Shown piece by piece: positions 47,071 to 54,620 of a DNA stretch of 64,000 nt. Location: the NCBI RefSeq assembly GCF_013409595.1, contig NZ_JACCBD010000001.1, positions 2,790,001 through 2,854,000 of the forward strand, in the 5' to 3' direction. The notes beneath the pieces are model-generated. The model was not told the origin of the DNA, ran no database searches, and saw only the letters and a list, made by a program, of their open reading frames with translations. How positions within the stretch are numbered: the stretch's first letter is position 1; the number at the start of each line of letters is the position of its first letter. The translations under genes and the position numbers were made by a program. The DNA comes from Leucobacter aridicollis. GTDB taxonomy: Bacteria; Actinomycetota; Actinomycetes; Actinomycetales; Microbacteriaceae.

Positions 47071-47700
47071 TTAGCCCAGAGTGCCGTCCCGCCAGCGCCG
47101 TGCGGCCCCATCGAGCTCGCGGGCGATGGTCGCGTACCGCAGCGCCCTGGTCGTGAGCTCGGTCCCGTGAGCCTCGTCGTGAAGGTCCCGGTCATCAGCG
47201 AGTTCGGCGGCGCCCGCCGCCATCACCCTCGCGTATGCCCCGGCGCGGTCGAGCGTCACCCCGAGATCGCCGACGAATGCGCCGCGGAGGATCCGGTCGC
47301 ACAGTTCGGCAATGGTGTCGGGCGTGGCGGGTTCCACCGCGCCGACGACGATGGGGTCGATCGTCCCGATCCTGCGCGACCCGCGGGAGAACAGGTCGGC
47401 TGTGCCCTCGGGATCCGCGACGGTGATGCGGCGAAGCAGGTAGAGCCGCCAGAGCACCCCGGCGAGCGAGTGTGGGCTCTCGCGGGCCCAGAGCTCCGCG
47501 ATGTCGTTGATGCCGTCGCCCGCGGCGACGTCGACCACGCGGCGCACGATCTCGGGATCGGCGACCTGGCGCACTCGGTGGAGGAGGGCCCACGACGTTT
47601 CCTGGGCGAGCCGGTGGGCCGCCTCCGGATCGTCGGAACCGATAATGCCGTCAAAGGCTGCGGAAGGCTGGAGGATCGGGCGCTGGTGTTCTCGTGTCAT
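47071..47700 (-). CDS. Conserved hypothetical helical protein
   Basis: A 209-aa soluble protein, strongly helical, with many Ala, Arg and Asp and no membrane segment. It begins MTREHQRPILQPSAAFDGIIGSDDPEAAHRLAQETSWALLHRVR. I recognise the general look of a protein conserved in Microbacteriaceae but know no function. ATG 47700 lies 13 bp after the DUF308 stop; a GTG at 47727 would overlap that gene. It is convergent with pstB. Confidence 0.72.
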   Translation of the reverse strand: MTREHQRPILQPSAAFDGIIGSDDPEAAHRLAQETSWALLHRVRQVADPEIVRRVVDVAAGDGINDIAELWARESPHSLAGVLWRLYLLRRITVADPEGTADLFSRGSRRIGTIDPIVVGAVEPATPDTIAELCDRILRGAFVGDLGVTLDRAGAYARVMAAGAAELADDRDLHDEAHGTELTTRALRYATIARELDGAARRWRDGTLG

Positions 47701-47713
47701 ACGGGGAGCTAGG

Positions 47714-48265
47714 TTACGCGTTTCCACGTCGGAGCGCGAGCGCCGCCCAGATCAATGAGCCGCCGATGAGCGTCGTCAGCAGGCCGGCGGCGAACGCCGC
47801 AAGGATGAGCGCGAGCGACGGCCAGATGAGTGCGGCGATACCGAGGGCGACCAGCACCGCGGGGATAGCGATGAATACCCAGTGCAGTGCCTGTCGCATC
47901 CGGATCGCGATCGCAAGCCAGATCGTTCCGACGAAGAGCATCATCGCCGCGACAAACCCAACGAGCATGCTCACGGTGAGCTCCGGGAATGCGAGCGCGA
48001 CGACGCCGAGCACGATGAACAGGATCGCGGCCGGCGTGCCGAACCCGCGTGCTCGGGAACCGACTAGCGTGGCAATGCCGTTGCCGATGAGGGCGGCCCC
48101 GATGAGGAACGCAAGAATCCGGCTCGCCGCGAAGAACGGCCAGATGAGCAGGCTCATGCCGATGAGTACGGTCACGATCCCGACGGCGAGCGGCACGCCC
48201 CACGGGAAGTTGCGGGATGGCCGTCGGCCGGGCTGTGACCCCTCGGGGATAAGCTCCCAACTCAT
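47714..48265 (-). CDS. HdeD/DUF308-family membrane protein
   Basis: A 183-aa integral membrane protein with six evenly spaced helices, the layout of the HdeD (DUF308) family, some of which help acid resistance in enteric bacteria. Each helix pair repeats a pattern such as GIVTVLIGMSLLIWPFFAASRILAFLIGAALI. It overlaps nothing and is probably cotranscribed with the downstream hypothetical gene. Its role here is unknown. Confidence 0.82.
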   Translation of the reverse strand: MSWELIPEGSQPGRRPSRNFPWGVPLAVGIVTVLIGMSLLIWPFFAASRILAFLIGAALIGNGIATLVGSRARGFGTPAAILFIVLGVVALAFPELTVSMLVGFVAAMMLFVGTIWLAIAIRMRQALHWVFIAIPAVLVALGIAALIWPSLALILAAFAAGLLTTLIGGSLIWAALALRRGNA

Positions 48266-48419
48266 GCGGTGTCCCTTCGCTCATGTGTCGCCGCTGGCGT
48301 CGCGATCACGACGCCCGGTGCTGCTTCCACTGTAAACGCCCGCAGCTGTGTGGTGTGCTGCGTGCGCTTTCGGCGCAATCCAGGGGATTTTGGGGTGACT
48401 GTGAAAATCACAAAAGCCC

Positions 48420-48447
48420 TTGACTGACATTGGGAACCGACAATAAT
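48420..48447 (+). promoter_or_regulatory. Promoter of the chromosomal GlsB-type gene
   Basis: TTGACT (48420-48425) and AATAAT (48442-48447) with a 16-bp spacer form a sigma70-like promoter, followed by AGAGGGG and ATG 48475. Confidence 0.55.
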
Positions 48448-48474
48448 TGAGAACCAAAGAGAGAGGGGAAACTC

Positions 48475-48738
48475 ATGGGATTCTTAGCTTTCATCGTACT
48501 CGGGCTCATCGCCGGGGCCATTGCAAAGGCGATCATGCCTGGCAAGGGCGGCGGCGGCTGGTTCGCGACGCTCATACTCGGTGTCGTCGGCGCCGTCGTC
48601 GGCGGCTGGCTCGGCTCACTACTCTTCGACGCCCCGCTCGAGGAGTTCTGGTCGCTCCAGACCTGGGCCCTCGCGATCGGCGGCGCGCTCGTCGTGTTGC
48701 TCGTCTGGGGAATGATCACCGGGCGCCGCAAGGAATAG
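48475..48738 (+). CDS. GlsB/YeaQ/YmgE-family stress membrane protein
   Basis: An 87-aa protein with three hydrophobic segments and the family pattern MGFLAFIVLGLIAGAIAKAI, PGKGGGGWFATLILGVVGA, VGGWLG. These small envelope proteins are induced by stress in several bacteria; the molecular role is unclear. A paralogue with 67 of 87 identical residues lies at 60434-60697 in the element-like part of the window. Strong promoter and ribosome site; a perfect terminator follows. Confidence 0.9.
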   Translation: MGFLAFIVLGLIAGAIAKAIMPGKGGGGWFATLILGVVGAVVGGWLGSLLFDAPLEEFWSLQTWALAIGGALVVLLVWGMITGRRKE

Positions 48739-48750
48739 CCCACAGGAACA

Positions 48751-48796
48751 CGAAGCCGGCCTGGTCGAGAGAACTCTCTCGACCAGGCCGGCTTCG
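48751..48796. terminator. Perfect 21-bp terminator between GlsB gene and tRNA-Lys
   Basis: Arms 48751-48771 and 48776-48796 are perfectly complementary over 21 bp with the loop AACT, followed by TTTGCGTT. It lies between the convergent GlsB-type gene and tRNA and can end both transcripts. Confidence 0.85.
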
Positions 48797-48805
48797 TTTG
48801 CGTTG

Positions 48806-48877
48806 TGCCCCCAGTAGGGATCGAACCTACGACCTGCGGATTAAAAGTCCGTAGCTCTGCCGCTGAGCTATAGGGGC
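48806..48877 (-). tRNA. tRNA-Lys (anticodon TTT)
   Basis: A 72-nt cloverleaf: acceptor GCCCCTA pairs with TGGGGGC (one G-T pair), D-arm around AGCTCAGCGGCAGAGCT, anticodon loop CTTTTAA giving anticodon TTT at 48843-48845, and T-arm with GGTTCGATCCC. The discriminator is A; no CCA is encoded. It marks the change from chromosome-like to element-like genes. Confidence 0.95.
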
Positions 48878-49132
48878 GTCAGCTTCCAATGCTACACGTC
48901 CCATGAGCCAATCGGCGGACACCTCGAACGTGTCGGCGATTGCACTGATCTCTTCGAGACTCCACCGAGACACACGCTTCATCTTCTGGTTGAACTTAGA
49001 TGCGCTCATTCCAAGCATCATCGCCAGCTCGCGCTGTGAGAGTGGACGATTCAGGAACATCAGATAGTTCACACGCTGGCAGACGACCTCATTCAGGTCC
49101 AGCTCTTCAGAAATAGCAATTTTTGCTCCCAT
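48827..49132 (-). CDS. XRE-family HTH regulator whose frame runs into tRNA-Lys
   Basis: A 101-aa protein with a helix-turn-helix (LSQRELAMMLGMSASKFNQKMKRVSRWSLEEISAIADTFEV). Up to WLMGR, about residue 80, it looks like a normal small phage- or plasmid-type regulator. The last 17 codons lie inside the tRNA gene on the same strand, so the tail is probably an accident of the junction. ATG 49132 has no ribosome site, but TACTAT lies 6 bases upstream, suggesting a leaderless mRNA. A small palindrome upstream is a likely autoregulatory site. Confidence 0.75.
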   Translation of the reverse strand: MGAKIAISEELDLNEVVCQRVNYLMFLNRPLSQRELAMMLGMSASKFNQKMKRVSRWSLEEISAIADTFEVSADWLMGRVALEADAPIAQRQSYGLLIRRS

Positions 49133-49142
49133 ACGCCAATAG

Positions 49143-49156
49143 TAGAACATTTTCTA
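49143..49156. promoter_or_regulatory. Operator-like palindrome upstream of the XRE gene
   Basis: TAGAA-CATT-TTCTA is a 5+5 bp inverted repeat 11 bp upstream of the XRE start, in an AT-rich divergent promoter region. It is a candidate autoregulatory site. Confidence 0.45.
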
Positions 49157-49239
49157 TGTTGTTTAAAGCGTAATCATTCGAATTCCGCACTGCTTATTCC
49201 AACATCGCAGATTCTTTGATTTTCTGTTACGTTGTGTCC

Positions 49240-49428
49240 ATGACGAAAACACAAGTGGCCGAACTCGCCGCTCTAAACGAGTCTGTGGGTCGCGCTGACC
49301 GCGATGCTGCATGGATCGCTAGGCGGCTCGGCAAGAACTACCAGTGGGTTCGCCGTCGCCTCCGCGGGATCACTCCGCTGAGCCCAGGCGATCGCGAGTT
49401 GATTGAGTCTGCACTCCGGACCAATTAA
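49240..49428 (+). CDS. Small helix-turn-helix protein
   Basis: A 62-aa basic protein beginning MTKTQVAELAALNESVGRAD. The stretch DAAWIARRLGKNYQWVRRRLRGITPLSPGDRELIESAL fits a helix-turn-helix. It has no ribosome site before ATG 49240, so it may be leaderless. It is divergent from the XRE gene; such pairs often form a switch on phages and plasmids. A hairpin follows. Confidence 0.65.
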   Translation: MTKTQVAELAALNESVGRADRDAAWIARRLGKNYQWVRRRLRGITPLSPGDRELIESALRTN

Positions 49429-49443
49429 CCCAGCAAAAAAGAT

Positions 49444-49473
49444 GAGCCCCCGGAGCGGCAACTCCGGAGGCTC
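49444..49473 (+). terminator. Hairpin after the small HTH gene
   Basis: Arms 49444-49455 and 49462-49473 pair over 12 positions with one mismatch around a 6-base loop. It lies 15 bp after the stop and precedes the ribosome site of the next gene. Confidence 0.55.
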
Positions 49474-49500
49474 AGTGACATCCCGGAAAGGAATATCGAA

Positions 49501-49893
49501 GTGTCTCACTACTATGACACATCCTCGCGCGCAGATGAACAGCTTCCCAGCAAATTCACTAGCAACGAGGAAGCCCATTCTCTCACTGAACCCCGTGAAC
49601 CGCGTGGGTTTCTCATCAAGGTCTATAGCCTCATGTACGGCACCGGCCTGGTATGGATCGCAGCCGTGGTTGCCGCGGTGTTCACCTTCGGCTGGGGAGC
49701 AACGATCGTGTTCCTCAGTCTCGCGTGGGCGTCAGTGACGGCAATCGGTTCTAACCCCGAAGCCCCCGCACTCCCACTCGCCCAGGGCGGCACCGCGCTA
49801 GCCGCGGCTATCGCACTCACCATCCTTGCCGTGCTGATGACCAGGGCATTCCGTCGAATGATCAACCACGGCCCACGCCAAAGTCAGGGTTGA
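49501..49893 (+). CDS. Hypothetical two-helix membrane protein
   Basis: A 130-aa protein with a polar first 40 residues and hydrophobic segments around 46-80 (YGTGLVWIAAVVAAVFTFGWGATIVFLSLAW, at least one and possibly two helices) and 97-115 (ALAAAIALTILAVLMT). GTG 49501 has GGAAAGGA 8 bases upstream. It starts the plasmid-like gene series. No family is recognised. Confidence 0.68.
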   Translation: MSHYYDTSSRADEQLPSKFTSNEEAHSLTEPREPRGFLIKVYSLMYGTGLVWIAAVVAAVFTFGWGATIVFLSLAWASVTAIGSNPEAPALPLAQGGTALAAAIALTILAVLMTRAFRRMINHGPRQSQG

Positions 49894-49903
49894 GGCGGCC
49901 ACA

Positions 49904-50914
49904 ATGAGCAACGAAGCAATTCACTGGGCCTGGAAACAGGAGACTGGGTCACCCGTCACAAAGCTCATCCTCCACGTGCTCGCAGACCTCGCAGATGAGA
50001 ACCACTCATGCTTCCCTTCGATCGAGCACATTGTCGCGAAGGTCGAAGCTAGCGAGAAGACTGTTCGACGCAAGCTTGAGGATCTGGAGGCTGCTCATCT
50101 GATCCGCAAGGAACGGCGGTATGTCCAGTTCGGGCAACGGCTCACGGACCGCTACTACTTGGATGTTGAGGGTCAGGTCTCGGCGATCGCTGCATTAGCG
50201 GTCAAATTGACCGGTAATGGTGACATCGAGGAGAAACCCCAGGTCAGCGCAGTAGAGGTCAATTTGACCGGTAATGGTTCTACTGCCGCTTCATTAGCGG
50301 TCAACTGTGACCGCTACACAAGGACCCCTCATGAGATAAGAGATAAATCTCTTATCATCGAGGATCCTGCGGATCCCGAGGCTGCGCCGCGACAAATTCA
50401 AAATGATCTGGAGTCCAGGAGTGGTGATCTGGAGTCCGCCAAGGACTCCAGTCCCGCCCACGGAGGCTCCGAGATTGAACAGGAACTGCGGGAGATTCAT
50501 CCGACGCTCACTGTCGCGGCCGTCACGGCTCGGCTCAAGGTCGCGAAGGCCGAGGACGTCGACCTACTCAACGCGGCAAGAGTGATCCTTGGACGTGCGA
50601 CCCGAACGGTCTCGGCACCTGCCGCGTTCGTTGCTGCGGCGATCGACAGGACACCTGACGCGTGGCGGCCGCAGCTTCCAGGGTTTGAACCTGGTGATCT
50701 CGATGGGCCGCTAACCTCGCAATTTGACGAGCTGCGAGCACGCGAACGCACCGAGACTGTCTCGTGCAGCCTTGGCGAGCACGACTGGGGGGATGAGTGG
50801 CTTGCCGAGACCGACCGCGGCTACTGCGTCCGTCCCCGCTGCAACACGGCCCGCCGCTCAGTCGACCCGGCATATGCGGAGCTCGAAGCGCGCCTGTTCG
50901 AAGGGAGTCTCTGA
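49904..50914 (+). CDS. Replication-type helix-turn-helix protein (putative initiator)
   Basis: A 336-aa protein with an N-terminal winged-helix (MSNEAIHWAWKQETGSPVTKL, then CFPSIEHIVAKVEASEKTVRRKLEDLEAAHLIRKERRY), the HTH_36-type domain common in phage and plasmid replication proteins. The middle is poorly conserved and is encoded by DNA with repeated palindromes that look like iterons. The C-terminus has Cys/His (CSLGEHDWGD, YCVRPRCN) that could bind zinc. The next gene overlaps its stop by one base. The initiator role is inferred from fold and repeats. Confidence 0.68.
   Translation: MSNEAIHWAWKQETGSPVTKLILHVLADLADENHSCFPSIEHIVAKVEASEKTVRRKLEDLEAAHLIRKERRYVQFGQRLTDRYYLDVEGQVSAIAALAVKLTGNGDIEEKPQVSAVEVNLTGNGSTAASLAVNCDRYTRTPHEIRDKSLIIEDPADPEAAPRQIQNDLESRSGDLESAKDSSPAHGGSEIEQELREIHPTLTVAAVTARLKVAKAEDVDLLNAARVILGRATRTVSAPAAFVAAAIDRTPDAWRPQLPGFEPGDLDGPLTSQFDELRARERTETVSCSLGEHDWGDEWLAETDRGYCVRPRCNTARRSVDPAYAELEARLFEGSL
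50193..50315. repeat. Iteron-like palindromic repeats inside the putative rep gene
   Basis: GGTCAAATTGACC (50200-50212), GGTCAATTTGACC (50257-50269) and AGCGGTCA-ACTG-TGACCGCT (50296-50315) are three related palindromes. CATTAGCGGTCAA is repeated exactly in units 1 and 3, and TTGACCGGTAATGGT is nearly or fully shared by units 1 and 2. Iterons within a rep gene commonly mark a replication origin. Confidence 0.65.
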
Positions 50915-51255
50915 TGGGCAGGATCATCAAACGCGAAATTGTCGGATTCACGTGTGAACTCCGCAGCTGCGGCCAGACCGTCCGCACTCACCTCGGCTAT
51001 CCAGCGAACGGCACCTGGCACGACCAGCTCGAAGAACTCGAGCGACTGATTTCGCTCGGTTGGGGAATGGTGCTCCACTCCCAGCTCCGGACGTACTGCC
51101 CAGAACATATCGAGCGAGTCTGGGACTGCACCTGCCGGACACACCCAACCAGGGCAAGCCTCTGCACTTCCCACAACACCGAGTCCGCCAGCCTCGTCTG
51201 GACGGCACACGACACCCCTCAGCAGGTAAAAGAATTCAGGAAGGTTCTCTCATGA
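50914..51255 (+). CDS. Hypothetical Cys-rich protein
   Basis: A 113-aa soluble protein with Cys pairs (Cys14 and Cys19 in FTCELRSCG; later YCPEHIERVWDCTC), suggesting a zinc-binding fold. Its ATG overlaps the stop of the putative rep gene and its TGA overlaps the ParB-like start, so the three genes are made together. No family is recognised. Confidence 0.68.
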   Translation: MGRIIKREIVGFTCELRSCGQTVRTHLGYPANGTWHDQLEELERLISLGWGMVLHSQLRTYCPEHIERVWDCTCRTHPTRASLCTSHNTESASLVWTAHDTPQQVKEFRKVLS

Positions 51256-52244
51256 ACGACGGCATCATCCAGACCCCGATCCAGCAAGATTGGAAGCTCG
51301 TTCGCGTCGAGGACGTGATCGTCAAGGAGCGACTTCGCGACTACGACGAGGACCACATCAACCGCATTCGTCGTTCCTTCAGGGAGCTCGGTGGCCAGCT
51401 TCAACTGCAGCCGATCGTGCTCGATGAGCGAATGATCCTCATCGACGGTGCACATCGTCTCGAGGCCGCTTCACGCGAGGGTTGGGAGTTCATCTCCGCA
51501 CTCATTTGGACCGGCGTCACTGAGGAAGACCGCCCCATCCTCGAAGCCGAAGCAAACATCGTCCGCAAGGACTTCAGCCCGGTCGAGCTCGAACGCATCT
51601 GGAAAGAGCACTACGAACCCGCAACACGAGCGAAGGCGCGGAAAACTCAAGTCAAAAATCTCCGCCGAGGTGACGATTTCCCCGTTACCGGTAATACCGG
51701 TAACGGGGAAATCGTGGCAGTTTCGAAGGTGGCGCGTGAGACTGTAGGCCGGGATATCGACTGGTTGAACAAGGTCACCGATGTGCGTGCCCTGGCTGAA
51801 TCGACCACTGCGCCGGTCGAGCTGAGGGCTGCGGCTGAGCGCGGCATCGAGAAGCTCTCGAAGCCTGGCGCGAAGGTCGACCCGGTACACAAGGAGCTCC
51901 TAAGACTCCAGGACGCCTTCAGCAAGAAAGGCCAGGCCCCAACGGAGCGGCGCGCGGAGGCGCTGGAGAAGACGCTCGACAAGCAAGTCACCGAATCGAC
52001 CCTCCTCGCAGAGAAGTACAGCGGCGAACTCGGATCCGACCTCGTGGAAGCAGCTGGTGTCGTGCCCGCCGGCGGTGAGAGTGTACGCGCAATCCGCGTC
52101 GCCCTCACCCACGCACTCGCAGGCGCGATCATCGTGGAGTGCCGGACGTCGGAGAACCCGGCGGCAGCGCTGCGACCCATTGGGCAGGAAGTCGTTGACC
52201 TCCTCAACATGCTCACAACGAAGCAACTCGGGTTGGAGGCGTGA
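51252..52244 (+). CDS. ParB-like nuclease/partition-domain protein
   Basis: A 330-aa protein with an N-terminal ParB/sulfiredoxin-type domain: VEDVIVKERLRDYDEDHINRIRRSF, QPIVLDERMILIDGAHRLEAASREGW. The IDGAHRLEAA motif is the phage/plasmid variant of the ParB GERRxxA box. The middle (about residues 140-155) is encoded by a perfect 43-bp palindrome; the C-terminal half is helical. No ParA is adjacent. Partition, replication control or gene regulation on the element are all possible. Confidence 0.8.
   Translation: MNDGIIQTPIQQDWKLVRVEDVIVKERLRDYDEDHINRIRRSFRELGGQLQLQPIVLDERMILIDGAHRLEAASREGWEFISALIWTGVTEEDRPILEAEANIVRKDFSPVELERIWKEHYEPATRAKARKTQVKNLRRGDDFPVTGNTGNGEIVAVSKVARETVGRDIDWLNKVTDVRALAESTTAPVELRAAAERGIEKLSKPGAKVDPVHKELLRLQDAFSKKGQAPTERRAEALEKTLDKQVTESTLLAEKYSGELGSDLVEAAGVVPAGGESVRAIRVALTHALAGAIIVECRTSENPAAALRPIGQEVVDLLNMLTTKQLGLEA
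51673..51715. repeat. Perfect 43-bp palindrome inside the ParB-like gene
   Basis: The 21-bp arm 51673-51693 and its exact complement 51695-51715 flank a single central A at 51694. The core is TTACCGGTA-A-TACCGGTAA. It is in frame within the coding sequence and is the longest perfect dyad I found in the window. Confidence 0.95.
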
Positions 52245-52245
52245 A

Positions 52246-53016
52246 ATGGGATCCAAGATTGAGCACTTCGACGTGTGGCGTCAGCGCATGGCGTTCACCG
52301 CTCTCGCCGACAGCCCCGATTTTCTGAATACGGCTGAGGGCGCGGCACTCATCGAACAGATCCGGCACCGCAGCGCGAAAATGATCGTGTGGGAAGCCCG
52401 CGAGATGGACTTTGTTCTCGAAGCAGACGACGTGGTGAACGGTGCGATCCTCCTCCTCACCGAGCAGGACGGACGCATCTCCCGCTACATCGCGTCCGCC
52501 GACGGAGAGCCGTGGGGGTATTTCTACACCTGCCTCAAGGGTTGGGCGCGCCAGCAGTGGGGACACCGGGGAAGCTCCCTCGAGGCTCTCGAAGACGTCG
52601 TTCCAACGGGGGGCAAGCCGGAGGACGATCTGACACCGCTTGAAGAGGTCGTGCGTCTCACGTTTGAGACGCTGTCACCCCATACTCCTGAGCGGCTGCA
52701 CCCGGAGCTTCTGGAGCTGTTGCGGTGGCTCGCGGCGAACCCGCCGCAGCGGCTCTCTTACGAGACCGGTGACAAGGTTGCGGCGCACAGGTTCGCGCCA
52801 GCGTTCTCGATCATGCAGGTCACGGCCGTGATGAATATCGCGTGGGGTGGCAGGCCCCGCCAGGCGGACACGAGCCTGTTTGGGCAGTACTTGCTCGATG
52901 ATTTCTTCCGCCCTTCAGAATCGCCCACGCATGCTCGGGCGCTCACATATTTCAAGAAGCAGATGCGTGCGGGCGATGGCGGCTCGCGCATGCTCACAGA
53001 TTGGCCAGCACGATGA
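52246..53016 (+). CDS. Hypothetical protein with sigma-factor region 2-like segment
   Basis: A 256-aa protein. The segment FVLEADDVVNGAILLL followed by WGYFYTCLKGWARQQW and SSLEALEDV resembles region 2 of sigma70-type factors and the linker after it, but no region 4 helix-turn-helix is evident. GGAGG precedes ATG 52246. Its TGA overlaps the DUF2637 start. A sigma-like or anti-termination role is only a suggestion. Confidence 0.65.
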   Translation: MGSKIEHFDVWRQRMAFTALADSPDFLNTAEGAALIEQIRHRSAKMIVWEAREMDFVLEADDVVNGAILLLTEQDGRISRYIASADGEPWGYFYTCLKGWARQQWGHRGSSLEALEDVVPTGGKPEDDLTPLEEVVRLTFETLSPHTPERLHPELLELLRWLAANPPQRLSYETGDKVAAHRFAPAFSIMQVTAVMNIAWGGRPRQADTSLFGQYLLDDFFRPSESPTHARALTYFKKQMRAGDGGSRMLTDWPAR

Positions 53017-53801
53017 AGAACAAACCCACCCGCAATTGGCATCTCGTCCTCACGCTCGGGATCCCGCTCACCATCGTCGGAGCTTCCGCAATGGCGATCT
53101 CCTACGCCACACTTATCGATGTCGCCCGCGTGAACGGGCTCCCACTCCCGGAACTCTTCCCCGTCCTCATCGACGTCGGCACGGTCGCGACCATGATCGC
53201 CGCCGCACAGTTCCGCCTCCGTGGCATCGACGGGCGCTGGCTCGCCTACGTCGCGTTCATCGCCCTGTCCGCGGTATCGATCGTCGCGAACGCGTCGCAT
53301 GCGTGGCGTGCAGCAGACATGACGGTAACAACGCCGTGGGCGGCAGCGATCCTCGCAGCAACACCGCCGGCGGCGCTCCTCGCGATCACGCACCTGGTGA
53401 TGATGCTCATCCCGGACGAGAAAGAGCGCGCGAAGCTACAGGCGGTCCGCGAGAAGCAGGCCGAGGCTGAGGCCCGTCACCGCCAGTCGATCCAGCAGCC
53501 GGCCTCAGTTCCAGCAGCGGCCCCGGTTACGCCTGCGGCTGCAGTCGCTGCGGTCTCCGCTCCTGCGGCCCCGTTGCGGCTTGTAGAGCAGGACAAGCCT
53601 GCCGCAGCCGATCAGGCTGAGGTACGCGAGAAAGTCCTCGCCCACATCGCAGAGCACGGCGAAAGACCCACGGGTGCGATCGTTGGCGACTGGCTCGGCA
53701 AGAGCTACAAGACCGGTCAACGCTTCCTCCAGAAACTCGAGGAATCAGGCGAGCTGAACGCGGCACCCGTGTCCGCCGGTGTCTCGGGGATCATGGCTTG
53801 A
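53013..53801 (+). CDS. DUF2637 membrane protein with C-terminal winged helix
   Basis: A 262-aa protein. Residues about 10-130 hold four helices of the DUF2637 type (LVLTLGIPLTIVGASAMAISYATL, LFPVLIDVGTVATMIAAAQ and following), well known on actinobacterial plasmids and integrative elements, where related proteins assist plasmid spread. A Pro/Ala linker leads to a C-terminal winged-helix region (AEVREKVLAHIAEHGERPTGAIVGDWLGKSYKTGQRFLQKL). This supports the mobile-element reading. Confidence 0.8.
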   Translation: MKNKPTRNWHLVLTLGIPLTIVGASAMAISYATLIDVARVNGLPLPELFPVLIDVGTVATMIAAAQFRLRGIDGRWLAYVAFIALSAVSIVANASHAWRAADMTVTTPWAAAILAATPPAALLAITHLVMMLIPDEKERAKLQAVREKQAEAEARHRQSIQQPASVPAAAPVTPAAAVAAVSAPAAPLRLVEQDKPAAADQAEVREKVLAHIAEHGERPTGAIVGDWLGKSYKTGQRFLQKLEESGELNAAPVSAGVSGIMA

Positions 53802-54553
53802 ACGCGTCAGCGCCCAAGCCTCGGGAGATCTGCCCGGCGGAGCACCGGCATGAGGCGAGCAGCACCTGCTACATCACGCACCGATGCGGCTGTCTCAAAT
53901 GTCGGGCCGCGCACAAGGAGCGCACGGATCGTCGCATCAAGCTCCAGGCGTATGGCCGGTTTGATTCTGGTCTGGTCGACGCCGTCCCGGTCCGGTATCA
54001 CCTGCACATGCTGAGAGATTCCGGCCTCGGCTACGCACGGATCGCTGAACTCGCAGGCGTTGGGCAGACCGCTGTCCGGAACCTGCTCTATGGCCGGAGC
54101 GCGTCAGGCCCGAGAAATCGGGAATGGTTGAATCGTGTGAAGCGGGAAACCGCAGAGCGCATCATGGCAGTCTGGCCGGCCCCAGAGCTCCTTGCCGACG
54201 CACAACTCGTTCCAGCGTTGGGAACTCACCGCCGGATTCAAGCCCTTGTCGCCCACGGATGGTCGATGTCGAAGCTTGCTCAGAAGATGGGCTGGGAGGT
54301 GCAGAACGTGTCGGCAATGCTGCGCCGTAGCCAGGTGGAAGCACGCACAATGCGAAAGGTGTCAGCCATGTTCGACGAGCTCTGGAACGTCGCCCCTCCC
54401 AGCGCGACTCGGGCAGACCGCGGCGCGATCACCCGCGCCCGAGGCCATGCGAAGGCTCACGGATGGGCCCCAGCTCTCGCATGGGACGACATTGACACCG
54501 ACACAGAGCCCGAAGGGCTCACCGATTCAACCGACGTCAAGAACGTCGCCTAA
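53798..54553 (+). CDS. Zinc-ribbon/HTH DNA-binding protein of phage-plasmid type
   Basis: A 251-aa protein starting at TTG 53798, overlapping the previous stop. The N-terminus has clustered Cys/His (Cys12, Cys24, Cys30, Cys32, Cys35 in CGCLKCRAAHK), a pattern frequent in actinophage HTH proteins. Two helix-turn-helix-like stretches follow (GYARIAELAGVGQTAVRNLLYG and SMSKLAQKMGWEVQNVSAMLRR). It is likely a DNA-binding regulator of the element. Confidence 0.72.
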   Translation: MNASAPKPREICPAEHRHEASSTCYITHRCGCLKCRAAHKERTDRRIKLQAYGRFDSGLVDAVPVRYHLHMLRDSGLGYARIAELAGVGQTAVRNLLYGRSASGPRNREWLNRVKRETAERIMAVWPAPELLADAQLVPALGTHRRIQALVAHGWSMSKLAQKMGWEVQNVSAMLRRSQVEARTMRKVSAMFDELWNVAPPSATRADRGAITRARGHAKAHGWAPALAWDDIDTDTEPEGLTDSTDVKNVA

Positions 54554-54620
54554 TTCCCGAATGTCTGACCTCAGCCCTACAGTGACTTGTAGGGGGAAAA
54601 TTTGTTACTGGTGTAAAGAA

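Noticed and set aside
48391..48415. CRP/GlxR-like palindrome TGTGA-AAA-TCACA upstream of the GlsB gene
   Set aside because: CRP and GlxR sites need a 6-base spacer; here it is 3, so the match is probably chance.
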